Shown here one piece after another: positions 25,811-34,308 of a stretch of DNA of 64,000 bases. The stretch is from the NCBI RefSeq assembly GCF_016741855.1, contig NZ_JAERRH010000009.1, forward strand, positions 62,001 to 126,000. The letters are read 5' to 3'. The translations under genes and the position numbers were made by a program. Within the stretch, counting starts at the first letter, position 1. Every line of letters starts with the position of its first letter. The notes below the pieces were generated by a model. It ran no database searches. It was not told the origin of the DNA and saw nothing but the letters and a program-made list of their open reading frames with translations. Origin of the DNA: Streptomyces musisoli (GTDB taxonomy: Bacteria > Actinomycetota > Actinomycetes > Streptomycetales > Streptomycetaceae).

Positions 25811-26347
25811 TCAGTCCTCGTTGAGCCTGAGGTGGTGCAGCAGCAGTAAGGCGGCCGCCATGTTGGCGGCCGGGACCTCCCCACGGGCGATCAGGTCGGG
25901 AACGAGTTTGAGGGGGACCCATTCCCGCCGGTCCGACTCGAAGTCGTCCACGGGGTGCCCGATGTACTCGCCCCGGTCGGCCCAGTAGATGTGGTGCCGG
26001 GCGTCGGTGAGGCCGTTGGACGGCTCCACGCTCATGAGGTGGTGCAGGGGCCCCGGCCGCCAGCCGGTCTCCTCCTCCAGTTCCCTGGCCGCGGCGCTCG
26101 CGATGTCCTCACCGTCCTCGACGACACCCGCGGCCAGTTCCCATCCCCAGCTGTCGGTGATGAAGCGGTGCCGCCACAACAGCAGCACCTCGTTCGCCTC
26201 GTTGACGACCGTGGCCACGGCCACGGGGCGCAGCCGGATCAGGAAGTGGTCCAGGTGCCGGCCGTCCGGCAGCTCGACATCTGCGAGATTGACGCTGAAC
26301 CAGCGGTTTTCATACACAGTTTGCTCGTTCTGTTTCGTCCACTGCAC
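25811..26347 (-). CDS. NUDIX hydrolase
   Basis: A 178-residue NUDIX protein. The Nudix box runs from GVVEDGEDIASAAARELEEE to TGW and keeps the catalytic REllEE pattern. The N-terminal NRWFSVNLADVELPDGR and later SVEPSNGLTDARHHIYWA resemble ADP-ribose pyrophosphatase-like members. Likely hydrolyses a nucleoside diphosphate derivative. It lies just downstream of, and on the same strand as, the NsdA-like regulator (65 bp gap), so co-transcription is possible but not certain. Confidence 0.9.
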   Translation of the reverse strand: MQWTKQNEQTVYENRWFSVNLADVELPDGRHLDHFLIRLRPVAVATVVNEANEVLLLWRHRFITDSWGWELAAGVVEDGEDIASAAARELEEETGWRPGPLHHLMSVEPSNGLTDARHHIYWADRGEYIGHPVDDFESDRREWVPLKLVPDLIARGEVPAANMAAALLLLHHLRLNED

Positions 26348-26412
26348 GGTTCTGCCACCTTCCGCCGAGTAAGTGGCAATATCGCAGCAGGGACGGTCTA
26401 CCTACAGTGGGC

Positions 26413-27753
26413 CTACAGCGGTACGCGCAGCGCCCCGTCGATCAGTTCGGCGGCCTCCGCGGTGCCCGCCGAGCCGCAGCGCGCCAGATGTTCGCGTACC
26501 GCGCGGAGTCTGTCGCGCAGCCGCTGGGACTCCATTCCGCGGGCCTGCTCGGCCATCTGCACGGCGGTGGCCACGGCCTTGTCGGCGTTGCCCTGGCGCA
26601 GTTCGATGGTGCTGAGCATGGCCAGCCGGTGCACCCGTCCCCGGTCGTGGGCGGGGTTGTCGACGGCCGCCGCCGCGTGTTCCCGGGCGGCGGCGAGTTC
26701 CCCGAGGCTGAGCAGGGCCTCGGCCACCTGTACGTTGACGAGCCCCGGCTGCACGTACCCGGTCTCGTCGGGCTCGTGGCCGCGCCGGATCCGCTCGGCC
26801 GCCGTCTCCGCCCGCCGGATGCAGGACAGCGCGCTGCCGCTGTCACCGAGGTGCGCATACGCCTTGGCCTGCATCGCGTACAGGTCGGAGGCGAGCGCCG
26901 GGGTGATGTGCCGGCCGGCGGCGCGCAGCGCGGCCTCGGCGAAGGCGACGGCCTGCCGGTACTCCCGCATGTACAGCGACTGGTTGACCAGCAGGGCGAT
27001 CACATAGGCCCCGAGTCCCCGGTCCCCACTGGCCTTCGCGAGCCGCAGCGCCTGGTGGAAGTAGCGCTGGGCCAGTCCGTGCGCATCGGAGTCGTACGCG
27101 CAGATGCCCGCGATCGCCACCAACCCGCCGGTCGCGCGGTGCAGTTGGCGGCCGGTGGCGTCGGTGTAGCTGCCGCGCAGCAGCGGTGCCGCCTCGGTGT
27201 TGAGGAATCCGACGATCCGGGTCCGGGTCGCGATCCCGCCGGCCTTCCGGTACATCTGCTCGTAGTGCGTCCGGGCGGACCGCAGCATCTCGATGTCGGC
27301 CGGGGTGACCCGGTGCCGGCCGCCCCGGGAGACATCGACGTCCTCGGGCGGGTTCTCCCACTCCCACACCGGCATCACGGCCGGGGTCCCGGTGACCGCG
27401 GGGGCGCCGAGCACATGGGGGCGCTGCTGTTCGTCCGACCGCCACAACGCGGTGGCCCGCTCCACGAATCCGGACAGCGAACCGGGGTGCGGCGTACTGG
27501 GTTCGCCGGGCACCCCCAGGCCGATGTCGTCCAGCGTGACCGGGCGGCGCAGCCGGGCGGCCAGCACCTCGCAGATCAGGTCGGGCACCTGGCCGCGGGG
27601 CCGCTGGCCCTTCAACCAGCGTGCCACGGCGGTGTGTTCGTAGCGCAGGGCGAGACCGCGGGCGCGTCCCGCCTGGTTGACGTGGGCGGCGAGACCGGCG
27701 TGCGAGATGCCCGCCTCGTCCAGGATGGCGTCGAGCAGAGTGTTGGGCTGCAT
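26413..27753 (-). CDS. NsdA-like transcription regulator with TPR-type helical repeats
   Basis: A 446-residue protein. The N-terminal ~75 residues form an XRE-like DNA-binding region (LLDAILDEAGISHAGLAAHV, YEHTAVARWLKG). The remainder is helical with TPR-like repeats (GICAYDSDAHGLAQRYFHQA, then DLYAMQAKAYAHLGDSGSAL and LLSLGELAAAREHAAAAV). The layout matches the streptomycete NsdA group, whose members affect sporulation and antibiotic production. A perfect 9-bp palindrome (27799-27819) sits 46 bp upstream of the start and next to a TACGCT -10, which suggests autoregulation or control by another factor. Confidence 0.82.
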   Translation of the reverse strand: MQPNTLLDAILDEAGISHAGLAAHVNQAGRARGLALRYEHTAVARWLKGQRPRGQVPDLICEVLAARLRRPVTLDDIGLGVPGEPSTPHPGSLSGFVERATALWRSDEQQRPHVLGAPAVTGTPAVMPVWEWENPPEDVDVSRGGRHRVTPADIEMLRSARTHYEQMYRKAGGIATRTRIVGFLNTEAAPLLRGSYTDATGRQLHRATGGLVAIAGICAYDSDAHGLAQRYFHQALRLAKASGDRGLGAYVIALLVNQSLYMREYRQAVAFAEAALRAAGRHITPALASDLYAMQAKAYAHLGDSGSALSCIRRAETAAERIRRGHEPDETGYVQPGLVNVQVAEALLSLGELAAAREHAAAAVDNPAHDRGRVHRLAMLSTIELRQGNADKAVATAVQMAEQARGMESQRLRDRLRAVREHLARCGSAGTAEAAELIDGALRVPL

Positions 27754-27798
27754 GGGATGCCCCCCGAGTGGCCTGGTGCGGTCAGCGTAGTGGGTGGG

Positions 27799-27819
27799 CG
27801 TTCACACGGGGTGTGAACG
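27799..27819. promoter_or_regulatory. Perfect palindrome upstream of the NsdA-like gene
   Basis: CGTTCACAC-ggg-GTGTGAACG, 9-bp arms with a 3-bp centre. A -10-like TACGCT lies downstream on the minus strand at 27789-27784, so a bound protein would occupy the -15 to -35 area. No good -35 hexamer is present, so the bound factor could be an activator. Confidence 0.7.
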
Positions 27820-27897
27820 GAGTGCCCGTATCCGCGGCGTGCGCGCGCTGTTGCGGAGCGTGCACGTCCAGTTGACTGAGATGCCTCGCAAGAGGCC

Positions 27898-27939
27898 GGC
27901 CAAGCCGCCGGCTCCCCCTCGAACAACGGTGGCTTGGCC
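27898..27939 (-). terminator. Hairpin terminator behind the SpoIIE-type phosphatase
   Basis: A 13-bp stem with one mismatch (27898-27910 with 27927-27939, ggccaagccgccg type) lies downstream of the phosphatase stop at 27986. No T-run, as is common in this G+C-rich group. Confidence 0.55.
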
Positions 27940-27985
27940 GTGGTGCCGGGGCCGGCGAGCCGGCGCCCGGACGGAACGGAAGACG

Positions 27986-29077
27986 CTAGCGGTGCGTGGT
28001 CGGCTGCGGGTGGGTGGTCGTGGCCGCGCGTGCGGCGGAGTGGGATGTGTCGCCGTCCGGCGCCTTCGGACAGTTGCGGCGGGCGCCCCGGTCGTTCCGC
28101 AGGACCAGCACCGCAACGTCGTCCGTGGGCCTCCCGGCCGTGTGCCGAAGGAGAGCGCCGAAGACGATACGCAGCACCGTCTGCGGGGACACCGGTTGTT
28201 CGCGTACCACCGCGCGCAACGCGTCCGGCAGCGAGAAGAACCGCCCCCGGCCGTCCCGGGCGTCCTCCGCGCCGTCCGTGAACAGCACGAGGGACTCCCC
28301 CGCGAGCAGCCGGCCGCAGGACCGGACGGCCGGCTCCGGGGGCAGCGGGAACGGCCCCAGGGGCGGGAGGGGGTCGGCGCGCGTCAGCGGCTCGACCCGC
28401 GTGCTCCGGAGCAGGTACGGCCACGGATGACCGCAGTTGAGGGCGCGCAGTTCGCCGTCCCGGCCGATCTCCAGGAGCAGCACCGTGACGAACTCCTCGG
28501 CGACCGGGTTGTCCGGGTCGCCGGTGCCCTGCGCCGGGTGTTCGGCACGGGCGCGTTCGCGCAGGTGCCGGGCGAGGGCGCGGTCCAGCCTGGCCAGGAC
28601 CCGGTCCAGTCCGGGCTCGTCGTGGGCGGCCTCGCGGAAGCTGCCGAGGAGGGCGGCTACGGTGCCGAGGGCGGCCAGACCGTGTCCCCGTACGTCACCC
28701 ATCACCACACGGACCCCGTGCTCGGTGGCGACGGCCTCGTACAGATCGCCGCCGACGCTCGCGCCCCGGTCGGCGGACAGCTGGGCGGCGGCGACGCCCA
28801 GCCCGTCGAGCCGCGGCGGCAGCGGACGCAGGACGACGCTCTGCGCCGCGCGCGCCGCCCGCCGGGCGAGCCGCAGCTCCTGGAGCAGGGCGCGGCGGAC
28901 ATGGAATATGAGGCCGGTGCCGACGGCGAAGAACACGGCGCTGGTGACGATGCGCGCCCCGAGGCCGTCCTGCTGGGCGAGTGGGCAGCCGAACTTGTAG
29001 CCGACCGCGACGGCGCCCCAGACCGTGGGCAGTACGGCTGCCCGTCCGGTGGGTGCCCGTGCCTTGATGCGGATCAT
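27986..29077 (-). CDS. Membrane PP2C-type phosphatase (SpoIIE domain)
   Basis: A 363-residue protein. Two membrane helices near the N-terminus (~15-30 and ~38-60) precede a SpoIIE/PP2C serine phosphatase domain with metal-ligand motifs SVGGDLYEAV, VVMGDVRGHGLAAL, LFTDGAEDARD and RPTDDVAVLVL. It has no PAS, GAF or HAMP sensor and no anti-sigma kinase domain. Such phosphatases act on anti-sigma-factor antagonists. Partners are not in the neighbourhood. The ATG at 29077 precedes the first helix; the longer upstream frame is unsupported. Confidence 0.88.
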   Translation of the reverse strand: MIRIKARAPTGRAAVLPTVWGAVAVGYKFGCPLAQQDGLGARIVTSAVFFAVGTGLIFHVRRALLQELRLARRAARAAQSVVLRPLPPRLDGLGVAAAQLSADRGASVGGDLYEAVATEHGVRVVMGDVRGHGLAALGTVAALLGSFREAAHDEPGLDRVLARLDRALARHLRERARAEHPAQGTGDPDNPVAEEFVTVLLLEIGRDGELRALNCGHPWPYLLRSTRVEPLTRADPLPPLGPFPLPPEPAVRSCGRLLAGESLVLFTDGAEDARDGRGRFFSLPDALRAVVREQPVSPQTVLRIVFGALLRHTAGRPTDDVAVLVLRNDRGARRNCPKAPDGDTSHSAARAATTTHPQPTTHR

Positions 29078-29216
29078 GCCTGTGGTCCCCCATGTGGGCC
29101 TGACAAAGCAGACGGACCGACCCCGAAAGGCCGGTCCGATTCTGTCCACGGCATGACCCGGGTGGGCCGGATCGCCTGCGTTTCCCACCCGAATGAGTGA
29201 GGACACCGCCGCCAAC

Positions 29217-29230
29217 CTGCATTTATGCAG
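29217..29230. promoter_or_regulatory. ARG-box-like palindrome between the phosphatase gene and pheT
   Basis: CTGCATTTATGCAG has perfect 6-bp arms and resembles the half-box TGCAcgtttaTGCA at argC. It lies 140 bp upstream of the phosphatase start. The rest of 29078-29325 holds G+C-rich direct repeats but no gene that I can support. Confidence 0.45.
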
Positions 29231-29325
29231 TCAACGGCAGGGGCAGCCGGCGCAGCGGGGCGGGAAACCGCGCGGCCGGCCACGGGAGACCCGCGGCCGG
29301 CCGACGCCGGGAACCGAGACGGTGC

Positions 29326-31848
29326 TCAGCCGCGCAGGACCGCACCCGTCCGCTCACCCGCGAGGGCGACCGCCGCGTCCCGGGCGGCGGACGCCTCGTC
29401 CACGGTGAGCGTCCGGTCGGCCGCCCGGAACCGCAGCGCGTAGGCGAGGGACTTGCGGCCCTCGCCCAGCTGCTCGGCGTTCTCGTACACGTCGAACAGC
29501 CGGATGGACTCCAGCAGTTCGCCGGCACCCTCGCGCAGCGCCGCCTCGACGTCCGCGGCCGGTACCGGCTTGTCGACGACGAGGGCGACGTCCTGGGTGG
29601 CGACCGGGAAGGACGAGATGGACGGCGCCTGCGGGACTCCGTCGCCGGCCGCCTCCAGGGCGTCCAGGTTCAGCTCCATCGCGCAGGTGCGCTCGGGCAG
29701 GCTCAGCGCCTTGGTGACCCGCGGGTGCAGCTCACCCGCGTGGCCCACGACCTGCTCCGTGCCGTCGGCGACGACCACCAGCTCGGCGCAGCGGCCGGGG
29801 TGCCAGGGACCGTACTGCCCCTTGCGCACGACCAGCTCGGCACCGGCCTCACGGGCGACGGCGCGCGCCGCCTCGACCGCGTCGGCCCAGCCGGCCGGAC
29901 GGCCGGCGCCCCACCAGCCGGCCTGCTCGCGGGCGCCCGAGAGGACCACGGCGACGTGCCGCGGCTGCTCGGGCAGCGCGGCGTTCAGCGCGGCGATCTC
30001 CTCCTCGGTGGGACGCCGGTCGACGCTCAGATGCGCGGCGGTGCGCCGTTCCTCGCGCGGCAGGAAGACCAGGCCGGTCTCGAACAGCGTCAGGTCGTGC
30101 GTACCCCGGCCGTCGTTGCGCCGCAGGGCGCCCAGCAGACCCGGCAGCAGCGTCGTACGGAGCGCGGGCTCCTCGTCGTTGAGCGGGTTGACCAGCTTCA
30201 CGACGCGGCGGGCCGGGTCGTCGGCCGCCAGGCCGAGCTGGTCGAAGACCTGCTCGCTGACGAACGGGTAGTTCGGCGCCTCGACGTAGCCCGCTCCGGC
30301 CAGTGCGCGGCCGACCCTGCGGTGCAGCCGCTGACGGTGGGTCAGACCACGGCCCGAGGGGGGCTTGGGCAGCGTGGAGGGCAGGTTCTCGTAGCCCTCC
30401 AGGCGGATGACCTCTTCGGCCAGGTCGTTCGCGTCGGCGAGGTCGGGCCGCCAGGACGGGACGGTGACGATCAGTTCGTCCTGCCCGATGACGTCGCAGC
30501 CGACCTGCTGGAGCCGGCGCACGACCGTCTCGCGGCCGTACTCGACGCCCGCGACCCTGTCCGGGTGGTCGGCCGGGACCGTGATGGTCTGCGGCGCGGA
30601 GGGCGCGACGATCTCCGTGACGCCGGCCTCCGCGGTGCCGCCCGCGAGGAGCACCAGCAGGTCCACGGTGCGCTGCGCGGCGGCAGCGGCGGCCTGCGGG
30701 TCGACGCCCCGCTCGAAGCGGCGGGACGCCTCGGAGAGCAGCTTGTGGCGGCGGGCCGTACGGGCGACGGAGACGGCGTCGAAGTGGGCCGCCTCGATGA
30801 CCACGTCGGTGGTGCCGTTCACGCCGTTCTCGTGGATTTCGTGGTCGGCGATCTCGGTGTTGGCACCGCCCATCACGCCGGCGAGGCCGATCGGGCCGCG
30901 CTCGTCGGTGATGACGAGGTCCTCGGCGTGCAGCTTGCGCTCGACACCGTCGAGGGTGACGAGCTTCTCGCCCTCCTCGGCCCGGCGCACGCCGATGGTG
31001 CCCTGGACCAGGGACCGGTCGTAGGCGTGCAGCGGCTGGCCCAGCTCCATCATCACGTAGTTCGTGACGTCGACGGCGAGCGAGATCGGGCGCATGCCGA
31101 CCTTCTGGAGCCGGCGCTGGAGCCAGATCGGGGAGCGCGCCTCGGGGCTCAGGCCGGTGACGGTGCGCGCGGTGAAGCGGTCGCAGCCGAACGGGTCGGA
31201 GACCTGGACCGGGTACCCGTAGGCGTTCGGGGCCGGTACGTCGATCAGGGCGGGGTCGCGCAGCGGCAGGCCGTAGGCGATGGCGGTCTCGCGGGCGACG
31301 CCGCGGATGGACAGGCAGTCGCCGCGGTTGGCGGTGACGGCGATGTCCAGGACCTCGTCGACCAGTTCCAGCAGCTCGATGGCGTCCTTGCCGACCTCGG
31401 TCTCCGGCGGCAGCACGATGATGCCGTGGGTGCCGTCGTCGCCCATGCCCAGCTCGTCGGTGGAGCAGATCATGCCGTGGGACGTCTTGCCGTAGGTCTT
31501 GCGGGCGGAGATGGAGAAACCGCCGGGGAGCGTGGCGCCCGGGAGGACCACGACGACCTTGTCGCCGACGGCGAAGTTGCGGGCGCCGCAGACGATCTCC
31601 TGGGGCTCGCCGGTGCCGTTGGCCTGCCCGACGTCGACGGTGCAGAAGCGGATCGGCTTCTTGAAGCCCTCCAGCTCCTCGATGGTCAGCACCTGGCCGA
31701 CGACCAGGGGGCCCTTGAGGTCGGCGCCGAGCTGTTCGACGGTCTCGACCTCCAGACCGGCCGAAATGAGCTTGGCCTGGACGTCACGGCCGGTCTCGGT
31801 CGCCGGCAGGTCGACGTACTCCCGCAGCCAAGAAAGCGGGACCCGCAT
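29326..31848 (-). CDS. pheT: Phenylalanyl-tRNA synthetase beta subunit
   Basis: An 840-residue PheT of normal length. It starts MRVPLSWLREYVDLP, has the EMAP-like tRNA-binding domain (RFCTVDVG, VGDKVVVVLPGATLPGG), the B5 and B3/4 editing domains (GRETVVRRLQQVGCDV in B5) and a C-terminal FDX-ACB anticodon-binding domain (SSFPVATQDVALVVD). With PheS it charges tRNA-Phe. The start overlaps the pheS stop by one base (TGATG), so the two are translationally coupled. Confidence 0.98.
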   Translation of the reverse strand: MRVPLSWLREYVDLPATETGRDVQAKLISAGLEVETVEQLGADLKGPLVVGQVLTIEELEGFKKPIRFCTVDVGQANGTGEPQEIVCGARNFAVGDKVVVVLPGATLPGGFSISARKTYGKTSHGMICSTDELGMGDDGTHGIIVLPPETEVGKDAIELLELVDEVLDIAVTANRGDCLSIRGVARETAIAYGLPLRDPALIDVPAPNAYGYPVQVSDPFGCDRFTARTVTGLSPEARSPIWLQRRLQKVGMRPISLAVDVTNYVMMELGQPLHAYDRSLVQGTIGVRRAEEGEKLVTLDGVERKLHAEDLVITDERGPIGLAGVMGGANTEIADHEIHENGVNGTTDVVIEAAHFDAVSVARTARRHKLLSEASRRFERGVDPQAAAAAAQRTVDLLVLLAGGTAEAGVTEIVAPSAPQTITVPADHPDRVAGVEYGRETVVRRLQQVGCDVIGQDELIVTVPSWRPDLADANDLAEEVIRLEGYENLPSTLPKPPSGRGLTHRQRLHRRVGRALAGAGYVEAPNYPFVSEQVFDQLGLAADDPARRVVKLVNPLNDEEPALRTTLLPGLLGALRRNDGRGTHDLTLFETGLVFLPREERRTAAHLSVDRRPTEEEIAALNAALPEQPRHVAVVLSGAREQAGWWGAGRPAGWADAVEAARAVAREAGAELVVRKGQYGPWHPGRCAELVVVADGTEQVVGHAGELHPRVTKALSLPERTCAMELNLDALEAAGDGVPQAPSISSFPVATQDVALVVDKPVPAADVEAALREGAGELLESIRLFDVYENAEQLGEGRKSLAYALRFRAADRTLTVDEASAARDAAVALAGERTGAVLRG

Positions 31849-32969
31849 CAGATCTCCATCCCGAACGGCCGGGTGAACCGGACGTCACCCTCGACCATGT
31901 CTCGCATGTCTTCGACGTTGTGGCGGAACATCAGCATCCGCTCGATGCCGAACCCGAAGGCGAAGCCGCTGTACTTCTCCGGGTCGACGCCGCAGGCCGC
32001 GAGGACCCGCGGATTGACCATGCCGCAGCCGCCCAGCTCGATCCAGCCCTCGCTGGAGCAGGTGCGGCAGGGCCGGTCCGGGTTGCCGACGGACTCGCCC
32101 TTGCAGACGTAGCAGAGCATGTCCATCTCGGCGCTCGGCTCGGTGAAGGGGAAGAAGTTCGGCCGCAGCCGGGTCTTCATGCCCTCGCCGAACAGGGACT
32201 GGACCATGTGGTCCAGGGTGCCCTTGAGGTCGGCCATGGTCAGGCCCTCGTCCACGGCGAGCAGCTCGACCTGGTGGAAGACGGGCGTGTGCGTGGCGTC
32301 CAGCTCGTCGGTGCGGTACACGCGGCCGGGGCAGATCACGTAGACCGGCAGCTCACGGTCGAGCAGCGAGCGGATCTGCACGGGCGAGGTGTGGGTGCGC
32401 AGCACGACACCGGACTCGGCGCCGCCGTCCGGGGCCTCGACGAAGAACGTGTCGGCCTCGCCGCGGGCCGGGTGGTCCGGGCCGATGTTGAGGGCGTCGA
32501 AGTTGAACCACTCGGCCTCGACCTGCGGACCCTCGGCGACCTCGTAGCCCATGGCCACGAAGATGTCCTCGATGCGCTCCGAGAGCGTGGTCAGCGGGTG
32601 GCGGGCGCCGGCCGGTACGCGGTCGTACGGCAGCGTGACGTCCACGTCCTCCTCGACCAGCACGCGGGCGTCGCGCTCGGCCTCCAGCTCGGCCTGGCGG
32701 CCGGCGAGAGCCTTGTTCACGGCGCCGCGGGCCATGCCGACGCGCTTGCCGGCCTCGGCCTTGGCGTGCGGAGGCAGGGCGCCGATCTCACGGTTGGCGA
32801 GGCTCAGCGGGGACGCCGGGCCGGTGTGCGCGACCTTGGCCTCGTGGAGCGCGTCGAGGGAGTCCGCGGCGGCGAAGGCGGCGAGCGCCTCGTCCCGCAT
32901 GCGCTCGATCTCTTCCGGTTTCAACGCCTCGACCTCGACAGGGTCGTACGACTTATTGGGTGCCGACAT
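31848..32969 (-). CDS. pheS: Phenylalanyl-tRNA synthetase alpha subunit
   Basis: A 373-residue class II synthetase subunit. The N-terminal coiled coil is followed by the catalytic core with motif 2 (GRVYRTDELDATHTPVFHQ) and motif 3 (GFAFGFGIERMLMFRH). A CYVCKG...CRTC cysteine set lies in an insertion. It provides the active site of the (alpha-beta)2 enzyme. The 5' leader holds a dispersed Streptomyces-type hairpin repeat at 32991-33021; no leader peptide or T-box was recognised. Confidence 0.98.
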   Translation of the reverse strand: MSAPNKSYDPVEVEALKPEEIERMRDEALAAFAAADSLDALHEAKVAHTGPASPLSLANREIGALPPHAKAEAGKRVGMARGAVNKALAGRQAELEAERDARVLVEEDVDVTLPYDRVPAGARHPLTTLSERIEDIFVAMGYEVAEGPQVEAEWFNFDALNIGPDHPARGEADTFFVEAPDGGAESGVVLRTHTSPVQIRSLLDRELPVYVICPGRVYRTDELDATHTPVFHQVELLAVDEGLTMADLKGTLDHMVQSLFGEGMKTRLRPNFFPFTEPSAEMDMLCYVCKGESVGNPDRPCRTCSSEGWIELGGCGMVNPRVLAACGVDPEKYSGFAFGFGIERMLMFRHNVEDMRDMVEGDVRFTRPFGMEI

Positions 32970-32990
32970 CTCTTCCCGTGCTTCCGATTG

Positions 32991-33021
32991 TCCCCCAGCT
33001 GACGCTGGGAGGTGCCCCCAG
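32991..33021. repeat. Dispersed streptomycete intergenic hairpin repeat
   Basis: On the minus strand this reads as the CCTGGGGGCACCTCCCAGC ... GCTGGGGGA type element that I know from many Streptomyces intergenic regions. It contains a CCCAGC-tgac-GCTGGG hairpin and lies in the pheS leader, 22 bp before the start. Such copies are usually found between genes; function unknown. Confidence 0.65.
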
Positions 33022-33124
33022 GCGGATGGTCCCCGTCACCGACTCGTGCGGGCCGTGTGCAGGACACAAAGGTGCCAAAGGCCGAGTCTAACGGGGCGGA
33101 GGTGTACGAAGAGCCCGTGGGCCG

Positions 33125-34258
33125 TCAGGCGAGATACGCCGGGGCCGCCACGGGCAGGGTAAATCGGAACTCGGCGCCGCCTTCGGGGGCGCGGCCGACC
33201 GTGATGGTGCCTCCGTGGGCTTCCACGATGCCCTTGACGATGTAGAGCCCGAGACCGGTGCCGCCGCGCTTGCTGCCCCGCCAGAAGCGGGTGAAGACGC
33301 GGTTCATGGATTCCTCCGGGATGCCGGGCCCTTCGTCGCTCACCGTGACCGACGTGCCGCTTTCCTCGCCCTCGCGGGGGGATGCCGAGGGTGTGACGTC
33401 AATGGTGACGGTTCCCTCGCCGTGTCGCATGGCATTTTCGATGAGGTTGCTGAGGACCTGGTCGATCTTGTCGGGGTCGGCCCACAGGGCGGGCAGCGGC
33501 TGGTCGACGCGGAGCAGGAACCGGCCGGCGGGCTGGCCTGCGGCGACGTAGGCCTGGATGTGCCGGGAGACGGCGGCGCCGATGTCGACGGGCTGGCGGC
33601 GCACCTCCAGCCGTCCGGAGTCGATCCGGGAGATGTCCAGCAGTTCGGCGATGAGCCGGGTGACCCGGTCGGCGTCGGCGTCGACGGTCTCCAGCATGAG
33701 CCGCTTCTGGTCGTCGGTGAACCGTTCCCATTTCGCCAGCAGGGTGGCGGTGAAGCCCTTCACGGAGGTCAGCGGGGAGCGCAGCTCGTGGGCGACGGTG
33801 GCGATCAGCTCGGCGTGGCTGCGCTCGGTACGGCGCCGGGCCTCGGTGTCGCGCAGGGAGACGACCACGCACCGCACCGGCCCCAGCGGCTCGTCGCGCA
33901 CGTAACGGGCGGAGACGAGCACCTCACGGCCGCCCGGCAGCAGCAGGTTGCGCTCCGGCTGCCGTACCCGGATGGCGAGCCCGCTGTAGGGGGCGGTCAG
34001 CTGCCACCAGCGGCGCCCCTCCAGGTCCTCCAGGGGCAGCGCCTTCTCCAGCGGCTGCCCCAGGGCGTCGGCGGACCGTACGGCGGTGATGCGCGCGGCG
34101 GCCGCGTTGAAACAGGTCACGCGGCCGTGCTCGTCGGCGACGACGAGGCCGTCGGGCAGCTGGTCCGGGTCGAGGCCCGCATGATCGCCCCGCCGGGGCA
34201 CGGGTGTGTGCCGCGCGTCCCGGCCCTCCGGCGTGGTGCTCGTGCCGGCCACACTCAT
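33125..34258 (-). CDS. PAS-domain sensor histidine kinase (orphan)
   Basis: A 377-residue soluble kinase. An N-terminal PAS domain (LPDGLVVADEHGRVTCFNAA) is followed by a HisKA segment with phospho-acceptor H in IATVAHELRSPLTSVKGF and a HATPase domain with N-box LSNLIENAMRHGEG, G1 DEGPGIPEE and G2 GTGLGLYIVKG. No membrane helix. No response regulator gene is adjacent, so it is an orphan. It lies between the rRNA methyltransferase gene and pheST, on the same strand. Confidence 0.92.
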   Translation of the reverse strand: MSVAGTSTTPEGRDARHTPVPRRGDHAGLDPDQLPDGLVVADEHGRVTCFNAAAARITAVRSADALGQPLEKALPLEDLEGRRWWQLTAPYSGLAIRVRQPERNLLLPGGREVLVSARYVRDEPLGPVRCVVVSLRDTEARRRTERSHAELIATVAHELRSPLTSVKGFTATLLAKWERFTDDQKRLMLETVDADADRVTRLIAELLDISRIDSGRLEVRRQPVDIGAAVSRHIQAYVAAGQPAGRFLLRVDQPLPALWADPDKIDQVLSNLIENAMRHGEGTVTIDVTPSASPREGEESGTSVTVSDEGPGIPEESMNRVFTRFWRGSKRGGTGLGLYIVKGIVEAHGGTITVGRAPEGGAEFRFTLPVAAPAYLA

Positions 34259-34308
34259 CCCCGTACCCCACCTCTCAGACGGCGCAGGGCCCCGAGTTGG
34301 TCACCCTA

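Noticed and set aside
32970..33124. T-box or phenylalanine leader peptide before pheS
   Set aside because: No T-box sequence, specifier loop or Phe-rich short frame is seen; only the dispersed repeat hairpin.
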